A stretch of 64,000 nucleotides of DNA from Volutella citrinella. Lineage: Eukaryota; Ascomycota; Sordariomycetes; Hypocreales; Nectriaceae. The notes beneath the pieces were generated by a model. It searched no databases and was not told where the DNA came from. It worked only from the letters and a program-made list of their open reading frames with translations. Positions 10,204-20,951 of this stretch are shown here, one piece after another. Positions within the stretch are counted from its first letter, which is position 1. The number at the start of each line of letters is the position of its first letter. The translations under genes were made by a program, and so were the position numbers. The stretch is from contig JAWZSP010000002.1 of NCBI GenBank assembly GCA_034401135.1, positions 1-64,000 of the forward strand. Reading direction: 5' to 3'.

Positions 10204-10274
10204 AATAATAGGTCTTTATTAAAAAGCTCTGTTTGTTTTACGTTGTTTGGGTATGCCCAGGTCGAGTTGTTATT

Positions 10275-10416
10275 GCGTGAGACCACCGGCCCAGTCTCAG
10301 GGCCAATGGTGATTTTTGCGTGAGACCCACCGGCCCAGTCGCAGGGCCAATGGTGATTTTTGCGTGAGACCCACCGGCCCAGTCTCAGGGCCAATGATGT
10401 TTTTGCGTGAGACCCA
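10275..10416. repeat. 43-44-bp subterminal minisatellite of the intact element
   Basis: Three head-to-tail units begin at 10275, 10318 and 10362, with a partial fourth from 10405. Each starts GCGTGAGACC and holds an inverted repeat, GGCCC-AGTCTCA-GGGCC, inside an outer CACC..GGTG pair, so each unit can fold into a hairpin. It lies upstream of ORF1 and about 65 bp from the element/telomere junction. Both RIP-mutated copies carry a different tandem array at the same place. Confidence 0.85.
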
Positions 10417-10482
10417 CTAATACCCTACGATCTTTAAAAATCGATAACTAATTAGCAAAAATAGATATGAAAAAAAGGGAAG

Positions 10483-10597
10483 ACCCTAACCCTAACCCTA
10501 ACCCTAACCCTAACCCTAACCCTAACCCTAACCCTAACCCTAACCCTAACCCTAACCCTAACCCTAACCCTAACCCTAACCCTAACCCTAACCCTAA
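10483..10597. repeat. Interstitial telomere array (CCCTAA)n
   Basis: About 19 perfect CCCTAA units in the same orientation as the terminal telomere. It follows the conserved element end (..AAAAAAAGGGAAG) with no spacer. On the right it joins directly, at 10598, a RIP-mutated copy starting at the point equivalent to 7031 in the intact element. The lack of decay in the array contrasts with the heavily mutated DNA on its right. Confidence 0.97.
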
Positions 10598-13118
10598 AGA
10601 CCTTCCTGCTAAGTCTTTATCTCTTTAGTGCCCCCCTCTTGTGTATAAGTGCGCTATGTTAACTCTTACCTATTACTTTATAGCACACTCTTACTACTAA
10701 TTAAGGACTTATTATAGCTAAAGCGAAGTCTGCAGAGCGCTATAGCTATAGTGATCGTCTTGGGAAGTAAGTACTTCAACCTTATCTAGGACTTAATATG
10801 CTTAAATAGGAAGTAATACTGATTAATACTTACTTAAAGAAATCATACTATAATAGCAGATAGTATTAAGAAGAAGGGCCTGTCTATAATGCCCTTAGTT
10901 CCTGGACCTTTAGGTTATTTTAATAGCGGGTCTGCTTAAAATAGTTCTGTGATATGCTATAGTAGTGTAAGAGATACCTTGTCCTCTGACTAGATACTGT
11001 ATATGAACTGATGCTTAGGTAGCTCTTAGATTAGTAGGTTATCTGCGTAGGTTAGGATATTCTAATAGATATATAGCTTGCTAAGTCAGTATATGCATTA
11101 CACCCACAACTAGTATGCGTGGATCCCTTTTATTGAGTTATTCTAGTCGTGGAAATATAATAGGTTAAGTAATATACTCTCTATATACCTGTTCTAGAAA
11201 GGATACTGCTTAGCTGTATTAAATAGTACCTTAATAAGGTTGTAGAACTGACTATATATAAGCCTGTTCTCTATCTCCTAGCTCCCTAGTCGCGGTATTA
11301 CTATTATACCCTAAGCATTGCAGAGTATTATAAAAAGATATATTGTCTTTATAATTAGGGCTTTGCGGCCTTTGATATCCTTGCTAATATACTACTAGTT
11401 CTATATATGGCTCTATTATAGGCGCTGCTGCTATATTTTATCTAAGCAGCATTACTATTATAATAAGACCCTGCCTTATAGACCCTTCTCTACTAGTATG
11501 TACTAGCGCTTGATATTAATATAGGTTAATTCTAGCTTAAGGTATATCTTATCTATAGCCTGGACTTAGTACTACTACTACTTCTTTAGTATTATATTTA
11601 ACCTTGGCTATATCTAGGCTAGCTTGGTGTTCTTTATAACTATATATAGCTATATGCCCTTAAACTTACTATAGGCTGCTGCCCTATACTAGATCCTATA
11701 TTATAGAGCGTTGAGGTATTATGGCTGTAGAGTGATATAGAAGTACTTGCACTATACTCTTAAGTTCCTGGCACCTAGCTAGCTCCTCTTCTTACTAGCT
11801 GCCCTGAAATTGTCTTCTATCTTGGCCTGCTCTGCTAGCTTTACCTCGCCTACTATAAGTGCTTCCTGAGGTGCGCTACTGTCTAATATAGCGATTATGT
11901 GCGTTTTGGGGATATACTGGAGGATATTATTGTCCTTAATTACAGCTTGTATAGCTAGTATCACTACCTCCTTATACTAGTATATAAAGACATCTTAGCA
12001 GATTGCTATCTAGCTGTATAGCTTTATTATAAGCATTTAGAATAGCGCAGGGAAGAAGACCTAGATAAAGGTATTAATAAGGCCGACTACGCACCTAAAG
12101 TAGTAGTTTAGTATATTATATAGGGGCTGCGCTTTAATACTATTAGGTCCCTGTATTAACTCTAGTACTAAGATACTAAGGTGTATATTCTTAACTAGGT
12201 TTAGTATAATATACGGCTATATATACTACTAGATCCCTATCTGCACGACTATAAGCGATATAAGGAAGTTATAGAGGCTATTAATATCGTATATTAACTA
12301 TATAGCACTTTACTCGCCCTACTACTTACTATAGTATGAGTATATATATAGATAGGGCAGCGATAGCTTATTATCTATAAGCCCTTTTATAACTGCCTTA
12401 TAAGAGCTGCTATACTGTGTTAGTGCTGTCCCTAGCGTTGCATTGCGGTACCTTAGCTGTAAGAGGTCTTATACTAGGTCAAGGATGACTAATAACTAAT
12501 TTTCATGCTTATTACTATTAGATACTTGATTTTTAAGCCTCTTGGCTATATTAAGCAGTAATGCATAGCTTAGTTCTGCCCTGAGTGCCTCTGTAGCCTT
12601 ATTTAACTATAACTAGTGGCTATCTTTATGCTCCTGGTGTATATAGCTTACCTTACTGGTTTACTCTTAGAATAAGAGTATAGCAGGATCTTTTAGTATT
12701 AGCTCTTCTACTACCTTATTTTTTTATTTTATTATACTTAGGCTAGTCGTGTTAGAGCTGATAATTATGTTAAGTTTAGCTGCGCCTGGTTTAACTATAG
12801 GGCTAATAATCCTAGATATGCTTAATATCTCTCTACCTTAATAATGATCTTGGGCTATAGTAATTACAGCAGTGAGCGAGCTTTAGGAGAGCTTTATTTA
12901 GGTATTAAGTATATAGGACCCTGACTGCTGACCTGATGATAATAGCGGCTGCTCGGTCTGCTAGCGGGATTGCTAAGGTATTTATATACCTGCACTTACC
13001 CTTAAACATGCTATTCCTTAAGCTAAAGGTGCTAACTGTAGGCTCTAGCTTAGTACTAGGTTACTTAATATACCTATACTACTACTAGAGGCCTGGGACT
13101 GATTGCCTCCGTCTATAT
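10598..13118 (-). pseudogene. RIP-mutated ORF2 copy 1 (truncated)
   Basis: This stretch aligns throughout with 7031-9555 of the intact element, but C-to-T and G-to-A changes make it AT-rich and full of stops. One surviving frame (11779-11964) still reads DNNILQYIPKTH and SSAPQEAL, matching DNNILQYIPKTH and SSAPREAL in the intact ORF2. The 3' part of the gene, equivalent to 5479-7030, is missing: the copy is cut off by the telomere array at 10597. The ORF2 start codon region near 13115 is still recognisable. Confidence 0.9.
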
Positions 13119-13990
13119 GCATAGGGTCAGCCTATAGGGACCTTTCTTATATAAGTATAATGCTTAATTAACCTAAATATGATTTATTATATAGACTGAT
13201 AAGCAGTTAATTAACTATATTAGTTAGTGACTGCAGCTCTTTATCTTAAGTATTGTTTTGGTTGGTATTCGCCTGGCTTTTTAGTATAATAGTATCTACT
13301 ATATCGCCGCCTTTAGACATGATCTTAAGTTAGGTATAAGAGTTCTTAAAAAGGTGATTGTAATCTTGACTATTATCTTATGTCAATTAGATCGCCTTTG
13401 TATTCTCGACTAGGTTCTAGATAGGTCGACTATACTGCAGCGCGTCTTGCTAGTCGCAAGGTAGTTCTATTATAGGCTAAGGGGAGGGCGGCTCTTTAGC
13501 TAGTATAGGGATTGAGATATTTAGATCTATATACAGGTTAATAAATAAGTTAGTAGTGCCTAGGAGTGCTAGTAGGTAAGGCGTATAGTGTTGGAATATA
13601 TTTAGCTTGAATATGCCTATGCGCGGCTTAATTACTAGGGATGTATTATAATACTATTAATAGAAACGCTATATACGTATTTTAGTCTAGGCACGCTGTT
13701 ACTTAAGGTATTCCTGTTTAATTAGATTAAGCCTTAGCTGACTACTTATATTTCTAGGGGCTAGGGCTATATTATAAGTAAATAAATACTATAGATAATA
13801 GAGAATAATATTATAAGGTAGTTTAAATAATAGATCTATTTAAGAGGGTTTTGCATTAGGTGCTAGTCTTAATTAAGGTTTTGTATTAATATTAGTCCTA
13901 ATTGGGGTTTTATGTTAATTCCCTAACCTGAGGTCTACGGTTAAAACTTAATAACTAATTAATAAAAATAGATATAAAGAAAAGGGAAGA
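13119..13990 (-). pseudogene. RIP-mutated ORF1 copy 1 and element right end
   Basis: The region matches the ORF1 part of the intact element up to about 13560, including the in-frame TATATAA stop. From there to about 13830 it diverges more than RIP alone would explain. Near 13850-13920 are about three 30-bp units (GGTTTTGTATTAATATTAGT-like) at the place of the intact copy's minisatellite. The conserved end (AATAACTAATTAATAAAAAT then AAAGGGAAG) closes it near 13988. Confidence 0.75.
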
Positions 13991-14113
13991 GGTAGAACTT
14001 AAGAAATAAATCGTTTTAAATTACTATAAGGTTTATTTTCTGTTTTTTAAAAAAAAGTGTACCCCTCGATTTCCTAAGGTCGGCCTAACCCCGACCTGGG
14101 TTTCTATACTTAA
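13991..14113. repeat. Right-end segment shared by copies 1 and 2, with hairpin
   Basis: About 120 bp (AGGTAGAACTTAAGAAATAA to ..ATACTTAACTT) that recurs after copy 2 at about 16372-16499 but is absent from the intact copy, where telomere repeats start instead. It contains an inverted repeat AGGTCGG-CCTAACC-CCGACCT. It may be the true right terminus of the element or a duplicated flank. Confidence 0.7.
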
Positions 14114-15450
14114 CTTCTTGCCGGTTGCTCCGAAATCGTCTTCTATCTTGGCCTGCTCTGCTGGCTTTACCTCGCCTGCTGTAAGTGCTTTCTAAGGTGC
14201 GCTGCTATCTGATATAGCAATTGCATGCATCTTAGAGATATACTAAAGGATATTATTATTATTAATCGCAGCCTGTATAGCTAGTATTACTACCTCTTTA
14301 TATTAGTATATAAAGACGTCTTAGTAGATTACTATCTAGTTATATAGCTTTATTATAAACATTCAGAATAGCATGAGGAAGAAAACCTAGATAAAGGTGT
14401 TAATAAGGCTGACTATATGCCTAAAGTAATAGTTTAGTATATTGTGCAGGGGCTGTGCTTTAATACTATTAAGTCCCTGTATTAACTTTAGTACTAGGAT
14501 GCTAAGGTATATATTCTTAACTAGGTTTAGTATAATATATAGCTATATATATTACTAGATCCTTATTTATATAACTGTAAGTAATATAAGGAAGTTATAG
14601 AGGCTGTTAATATTATATATTAACTATATAGCGCTCTGCTTGCCCTGTTATTTACTATAGTATGAGTGTATGTATAGATAGGGCGGCGATAGCTTATTAT
14701 CTATAAGCCCCTTTATAGCTGCTTTATAAGAGCTATTATACTGTGTTAGTACTGTTCTAAGTATTATATTATAGTACCCTAGCTGTAAGAGGTTTTATAC
14801 TAAGTTGAGGATAATTAGTAACTAATCCTTATACTTATTATTATTAGATACTTAACCCTTAAGCCTCTTAGCTATATTAAGTAGTAATGCATAGCTTGGT
14901 TCTATTTTAAGTACCTTTATAGCTTTGTTTAATTATAACTAGTAGCTGTCTTTGTGCTCTTAGTATGTATAGCCTACTTTACTAGTCTACTCTTAGAATA
15001 AGAGTATAGCAGGATTTTTTAGTATTAGCTCCTTTACTACCTTGCTTTTTTATTTTATTATACTTAGGCTGGTTATATTAGAGCTAATAATTATATTAAG
15101 CCTAGTTATGCTTAGTTTAATTATAAAGCTAATAATCCTAGATATACTTAATATCTCTCTATCTTAATAATAATCCTGGGCTATAATAGCTATAATAGTG
15201 GGCGAGCTTTAGGAGGGCTTTATCTAGGTATTAAGCGTATAGGACCCTGACTGCTGACCTAATAATAATAGTGGCTGCTCGGTCTGCTAGCAGGACTGCT
15301 AAGGTATTTATATACCTATACTTACCCTTAAATACGCTGTTTTTTAAGCTGAAAGCGCTGACTGCAGGCTTTAGTTTAGTACTAGGTTACTTAATATACT
15401 TATACTACTACTAGAGGCCTGGGACTGATTGCCTCTATCTATATGTATAG
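14114..15450 (-). pseudogene. RIP-mutated ORF2 copy 2 (truncated)
   Basis: The sequence starts at the point equivalent to 8223 of the intact element (TCTTGCCGGTTGCTCCGAAA against TCTTGCCGGCTGCCCCGAAA) and runs to the ORF2 start region near 15445. It has dense C-to-T and G-to-A changes, and no open frame survives. The junction with the preceding segment shares the short string CTT. Confidence 0.85.
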
Positions 15451-16371
15451 GGTTAGTTTATAAGGACCTTTTTTATATAAGTATAATACTTAACTAACCT
15501 AAATATGATCTATTATATAGATTAATAAGTAGTTAATTAACTATATTAGTTAGTAATTATAACTTCTTATCTTAAGTATTATTTTAGTTAGTATTTGCTT
15601 AGCTTTTTAGTATAATAATATCTGCTATATTACTACTTTTAGATATAATCTTAAGTTAGGTATAAGAGTTCTTAAAAAGGCGATTATAATCTTGACTATT
15701 ATCTTATATTAATTGAATAGTCCTTGCGTTCTTAACTAGGTTCTAGACTAGTTAACTATTATCTTACTGTAATATATTATGCTAGTTGTGAAGTGGTTCT
15801 ACTACTAGTTAAGGTGCAGGCGGCTTTTTAGCTAGTATAGGAATTAAGAGATTTAGATCTATATATAGACTAATAACTGGATTAGTAGTAGATAAGAGTA
15901 CTAGAAGGTGAGGTAAGTAGTAATAATAGTGGTTTACTTAGAATATATCTCTATGTAATTTAGAGTATATATTGTTATAGAATGTAGTAGCTTGACCTTG
16001 CTGCTATTAGTAGTACCTCTAGTTTTACCTCTAATAGAGAGCAGACTTATAAAGCTTATATTCTTTATTACTTAGATTTAGTCTTAGGTAACTGCCCTGT
16101 TTTAGTACTAATTAAGGTATACTTAGCTTATATAAAGCAGGAAGTTGCAAGAGAAGTTATATTAATAATTTAATTATTATATTATACCCTATTTAGGTTT
16201 ATTATCTTACTAGTCCTGATTTAGGTTTATTATCTTACTAGTCCTAGTTTGGGTTTATTATCTTACTAATCCTGGTTTGGGTTTACTATCTTACTAGTCC
16301 TGATTTAGTTTTACTATTATAATATTTTAAATTCTATAACTAATTAGTAAAAATATATAAAAAGAAAAGAA
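15451..16371 (-). pseudogene. RIP-mutated ORF1 copy 2 and element right end
   Basis: Relic of ORF1 and its upstream region. The TATATAA stop between the two ORFs is kept near 15475. The part at about 15890-16190 is strongly diverged from the other copies. The conserved end (ATAACTAATTAGTAAAAATA then AGAAAAGAAAAG) is seen near 16335-16371. Confidence 0.75.
16192..16316. repeat. 28-bp minisatellite in copy 2
   Basis: Four full 28-bp units begin at 16192, 16220, 16248 and 16276 (TTTAGGTTTATTATCTTACT plus AGTCCTGA), with a partial fifth from 16304. The array sits at the same subterminal position as the 44-bp array of the intact element but with a different unit. Confidence 0.85.
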
Positions 16372-16499
16372 AAGAGGTAAAAATTAAGAAATAAATCGTT
16401 TTAAATCTCTATATGTTTTGTTTTTCGTTTTTTGAAAAAGGTCTACCCTCTGGTTTGCACCAGTCGGCCTAACCCCGACCTGGGTTTCCACACTTAACT
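16372..16499. repeat. Right-end segment after copy 2
   Basis: Second copy of the roughly 120-bp segment at 13991-14113, here ending ..CCACACTTAACTT at about 16499, with the same AGTCGG-CCTAACC-CCGACCT inverted repeat. Unique, unmutated genic DNA begins immediately after it, about 66 bp before the first cluster gene. Confidence 0.75.
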
Positions 16500-16565
16500 T
16501 CCCACCCGCTCATAGTCAAGGACCTGGGTTTCGTTTCTACATGAAATCCCATCTCTGTGCACACT

Positions 16566-18549
16566 ATGTCCACTCTGAGCTTTCTGTCCTCTACGCACGC
16601 CCTTGATGATCAGCTGGGTATCTTGCCGATAGAGCCGACGTTGACCCCATCGGATGTACCATCGGCAATGGACAGTTCCCCCGCAACCACGCATACTCCA
16701 TCGACAGACCAAGGAAGCGTTACAGCAGACGGACAAGCAGGCGAGCCCCCTGATACCATCAATCCCTCGTTCAGCCTGGCGGTTCGACACACCGGCAACG
16801 GTCGTAATGGCCCACGGTCGCGGAATGGGTGCTGGACATGTCGGGCGAGCAAAGTGAAGTGTGATGAACGAAGACCGGAATGCTCGAGTATGGCTCTTCT
16901 TGGGAGAACCCAACTCCTTGCTAAATGGCTGACTGTTGATGACAGGGTGCAGCCGCCTGCAGCTTCTCTGCGATTACGAACCTCGCGTAAAGGCATCCAA
17001 AAAAAGGAGGCGGCGATACGAACCCTTACAACCAGCCACAGCTGAGAAAGAAGGCCATATTTCAGATGATGAAACCGTCATTCATGCCTCTCAGCGGATG
17101 CAGAGCCTCATGCACAATGGCAACTTCAATGAACTGCTGTCTCCTGACCTGACCGTCTCTGCTGTAGCATCATGTGGCCTGGAGCTGTCGACGATGGAGC
17201 ATGAGGCAATCCGATACTTCCGCACCTGCTTTGCCCGGACTAACCACACCAAGAACCCGGACTTTTCGCTCTATTCGATCATGTTCGAGATCGCCCGTGA
17301 AGACTCATTGGCCATGTCCATGATCATTGCCCTTGGCGGGACAAATTTGGGATTTCGGCAGGTCAACCACCCTGAGAGAATCCAGATGCTCGGGTTGTCT
17401 CTCCAACACTACTCTGCGGCCCTGAGGATGATGGCTGATGTCATTGGAGAGGATGGCAACAAACATGACCCTGACTCCGTTTTGACGGCATTGTTCCTAA
17501 TGGTCATGTACGAACAGCGACACGGAGATGGAAAATGCCGAGGCTTGTCTCATCACCTACGCGGCATCAGCATCGCTTTGCAGCATCGATTCAAGCATCT
17601 CCTAATGCAATTGCCGACTACTTGCCAAGAGCCAGAGGAGGGAACAGTAGCGTTATCGAGGCGTAACGCACACGACACCAAATTCCCACAACTGTCGTTA
17701 TACTCGGCGCGCTTGCTGGTATGGCTGAGCTCCGAAGATGCATCGGCGGCTCTATTTGGGCTAGGAGGCCAGATGAATCTGACCTTGCACGAGATGCTCA
17801 ACGTGCTATATACAGACGATAGCACACCTGACCTGTTGCGGCCCCTGGCGGCCTTTGAAAAGCTGAATCGCTTTTCCGAATCACTATATAGGGACATGTG
17901 GACAGATGCGTATCCACAATCCGAGATCGTCGATGACCACGAGAATGCAAACGTATTCATCTTCTTCGGCATATGCAGCCAGCTGCGTTGCTTTATTGCC
18001 CAAATCCCTGACCCGGCCCGCGTCGCAGCGGACATATTCAGGCAGCGGCTGGAGGCCGTGGGCAGCACGATGCGCCAGGTTGGGTGGAGATTTGCCAACA
18101 TTTTGGACGAAGCCGCGGCGCTTTCAGTCGACGCAGACATGTCAAGGCGTCTGACGACGAATATCCGCGTTGTTGTCCCGCACTATCATGCTCTTCTGCT
18201 TGAGTTTGAAAGGCTTACGAGCTATTATGACAGCCTCAATCTTTCGACCCGCCAAAGAGCTGCTGTTGGCGAGATTCTAAAACTAGCCTTTCAGCTTTTC
18301 AAGCATGGGGGCGACGCGGCCATGACGCGCATCGCTTGGCCACTGTTCATAGTTGGATTGGAAACTGACGACCTAATACATCGCGAATGGGTGCTAGACC
18401 GGTTTCGGGGCATGGCGCAGTTCGGCAACAACTTTGAGCGTGCTGGTACATTCTTGAAGGAGGCGGTGGAGCTGCAGGGTCGGCTGAAACAGCGTATCAA
18501 TGTGCGTGAGCGACTCGAGGCCGTCAATGACGGTCTGTTTGTAATATAG
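16566..18549 (+). CDS. Zn2Cys6 transcription factor (cluster left end)
   Basis: Two exons, 16566-16887 and 16946-18549, across a 58-nt intron (GTATGG..GACAG) that falls inside the zinc cluster, as is common for this family; 641 aa. The joined reading gives a complete binuclear cluster at residues 89-116 (C89, C92, C99, C106, C109, C116) followed by a basic KKRRRR linker. The remainder fits the fungal transcription factor middle-homology region. Such proteins bind CGG half-sites in the nucleus. It lies at the edge of the catabolic-looking cluster and is a plausible local activator. Its start codon is only about 66 bp from the RIP-mutated element, so most of its upstream control region is transposon-derived. 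Confidence 0.9.
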
Positions 18550-19100
18550 CGGGTCTGTAGCAACCCCAACCCCGGATTCTTATCATCATCCCTCCTTGCA
18601 TCTGACTCAATTGACTAGGGTAATAAGGAAAGGAGACCACTAGCTTCGGGTAAGCACTGGGGTAATTAGCGTGGTGATCATACGGTGTTCACTGGTTGGC
18701 CACCGTCCCCGCCCCCGCAGCCCATGACCTAATCACATATTAGTGGTAACGCGTGCTGAGAAGTATGCGGTAGGTCGGCAAAACTTTCGGTATCGGTGGT
18801 CAAGGGTCTCGTCGGCTATTTTGCGCACTGCCGATGAACCACCATGACAAGATAAGACTATCCTCGCGTCGCCGAATGCCGACGGGGGCCTTATCTGTCT
18901 CCAAGGAGTATCTTGCATATCTTCCCCGATTGCAACTGTTGCATGCCTCGAGTCTCATAAAAAAGGGGGGTTCCTCGCCATCGTCGTCCAGCGCAACGCT
19001 CAACCATCGCTCGAAACACACAGACCATAAACCAACCCCTCCTTGTTGAATCTTTGGGTAATTGTTGTCCTCTGTCGTTGGCAGACAAGTGTAGTACAAC
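18550..19100. other. Intergenic region upstream of MFS transporter
   Basis: No gene. It carries a TTTCGGTATCGG string near 18785 (two CGG half-sites), which could serve a Zn2Cys6 regulator; this is suggestive only. Confidence 0.4.
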
Positions 19101-20818
19101 ATGGCAGAGAATACGAAAGACGATCCTTCCATCAGCAAACATGCTGGCCATGTCGACCAGATATTGCAAGACATTGGCGAGGGGTTCATTTCCAATCAAG
19201 GACTTAGCCCCGAAGAAGATAAAAGGATCCTACGCAAGATTGATTGGTGGTATGTTCGCGATCTTGGTCACCGCATCAATGTTAGACGCTGACATCTCAA
19301 CAGGCTATTGCCCTTGATGGCCGTATCATATCTCTTCCAGTTTCTAGATAAAACTGCGTTGAGCTACACATCTATCCTGGGCTTGAGACAGGACTTGAAG
19401 CTCACTGGCTCAGATTTCTCCTGGGCCAGCAGTTTGTACTACATCGGGTACCTGGTTGCCTCGTATCCGATCGGTGTTCTTTTGGTCCGATTCCCCGTCG
19501 CCAAAGTGATGGCTGTTTCAGTGTAAGTGGGGTGTTGTCTCATCTATCCACTTCTTCCGGATCTTCTGCTGACTCTTGTAGCTTCGTCTGGGGCGCTATC
19601 CTCATGCTCACCGCGGCTTGCTTCAACGCGGGTGGCTTACTTGCAAACCGTGCTTTCCTCGGCGCATTTGAGGCTTCCGTGGGCCTGGGCCTAACTGTTG
19701 TCGTTTCGATGTGGTACAAGCGCAAGGAGCAACCTCTCCGTCATGCTGCATGGTTTCTTGGTAATACCTTTGCAGGAATCGCAGGTGGAATTACTGCATA
19801 CGGCGTTGGTCACGTTCGAAGCATTCCTCCATGGAAGGTACGTCTGATGTTGTGGACGCAACGTATTCAAACTAATGATATGTCTTGCAGGCTGTGTTCC
19901 TTGTCTTTGGCGCTGCCACTGTCGCCTGGGCCGTTGTCATTTTCTTTCTGCTTCCTGACACCCCACTCAGGGCCCGATTTCTCAGCAAGGAAGATCGCGT
20001 GAAGGCCGTCGAACGTGTTTCGGAGAATATGACTGGAATCAAGAGTGATACGTTTTCGCGTTCGCAGTGTGTTGAAGCTTTGACCGATCCCAAAGTATGG
20101 CTTCTTGTCCTCATCCAGCTCAGCTCCAACATCGCGAACGGAGGTCTCCAGAGCTTCAGTTCCATCATCATCCAAGGGCTCGGCTTTGGTCAACTCCAGA
20201 CTCTACTTGTTCAGATGGTCACCTTTGTCTTCCAGTTTATCTTCGTCGCGATTTCTAGTGTTGGCTGCACTCTTTTGCCCAACACCCGCACGTATTGGAT
20301 GGCATGGAACCTCGCCATTTCGGTTGCAGGCATCAATATGGTTCGTGAGATCGCAAAAGAGAACTTGTGGGGTCGCTTCTTTGGCTACTGTATGGCCATT
20401 GCGTTCACGGCCAATTTCCCTCTGGTTTTGGCCATGGCCTCGAGTAACATTGGTGGCTTCACTAAGAAGACAACCGCTAACTCCATGGTAAACAATACCC
20501 GAATTTATTTGTACATGACCGTTCTAGTCGCTAATAATTATTCAGATTTTTATCGCCTACTGTGCTGGCAATATTGTTGGCCCACAGTTGTTTTGGCAGC
20601 GCGAAGCACCGGGATACAAATCTGGGTTCCTGTCATCAATGATCTGCTATGCAATTAGCATTGTTGCATGCTTCGCCCTTCGTATCCTCTTAATGTGGGA
20701 GAATAAGCGACGTGATAGGTCAAGTGAAGGGACCGAGTCGGACATTGACAACTCCATCCCTCTCAACTTGCAGGAGAAGACCGATAAAGAGATCCGGCAG
20801 TTCCGATACATATATTAG
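19101..20818 (+). CDS. MFS transporter, anion:cation symporter (Dal5-like) family
   Basis: Five exons (19101-19249, 19304-19522, 19582-19837, 19891-20487, 20546-20818) with four introns of 53-59 nt, all GT..AG and in phase; 497 aa. It shows about 12 hydrophobic segments, the LPLMAVSYLFQFLDKTALSY first helix, GLTVVVSMWYKRKEQPLRHA (the family's WYxRxEQxxR segment) and a C-terminal RQFRYIY tail. These are typical of the allantoate/nicotinate permease group, which imports small organic anions across the plasma membrane. Its place next to a regulator and catabolic enzymes suggests uptake of the cluster's substrate; the substrate itself cannot be read from sequence. Confidence 0.9.
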
Positions 20819-20951
20819 AATTTGCGCGCTCGGGTTGCGCGGCATTCGCTTCGAAATATGCAGAATTCGACGGCGGGCATCTTGTGGACTGAGCTCGAAT
20901 AGGTTGAGGCAGATGTAGTTGGGTGTGGGCGGTACATATACTGTATGAAGA

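Noticed and set aside
10146..10394. 82-codon minus-strand frame with repeated GGSHAKITIG-type peptides
   Set aside because: It is only the translation of the 44-bp minisatellite.
13991..14113. Helitron 3' end (hairpin followed by CTRR)
   Set aside because: A hairpin is present, but no CTRR terminus or 5' TC end was found and no Rep/helicase gene is encoded.
17553..18140. 195-codon minus-strand frame
   Set aside because: Shadow of the Zn2Cys6 regulator gene, serine-rich and without a domain.
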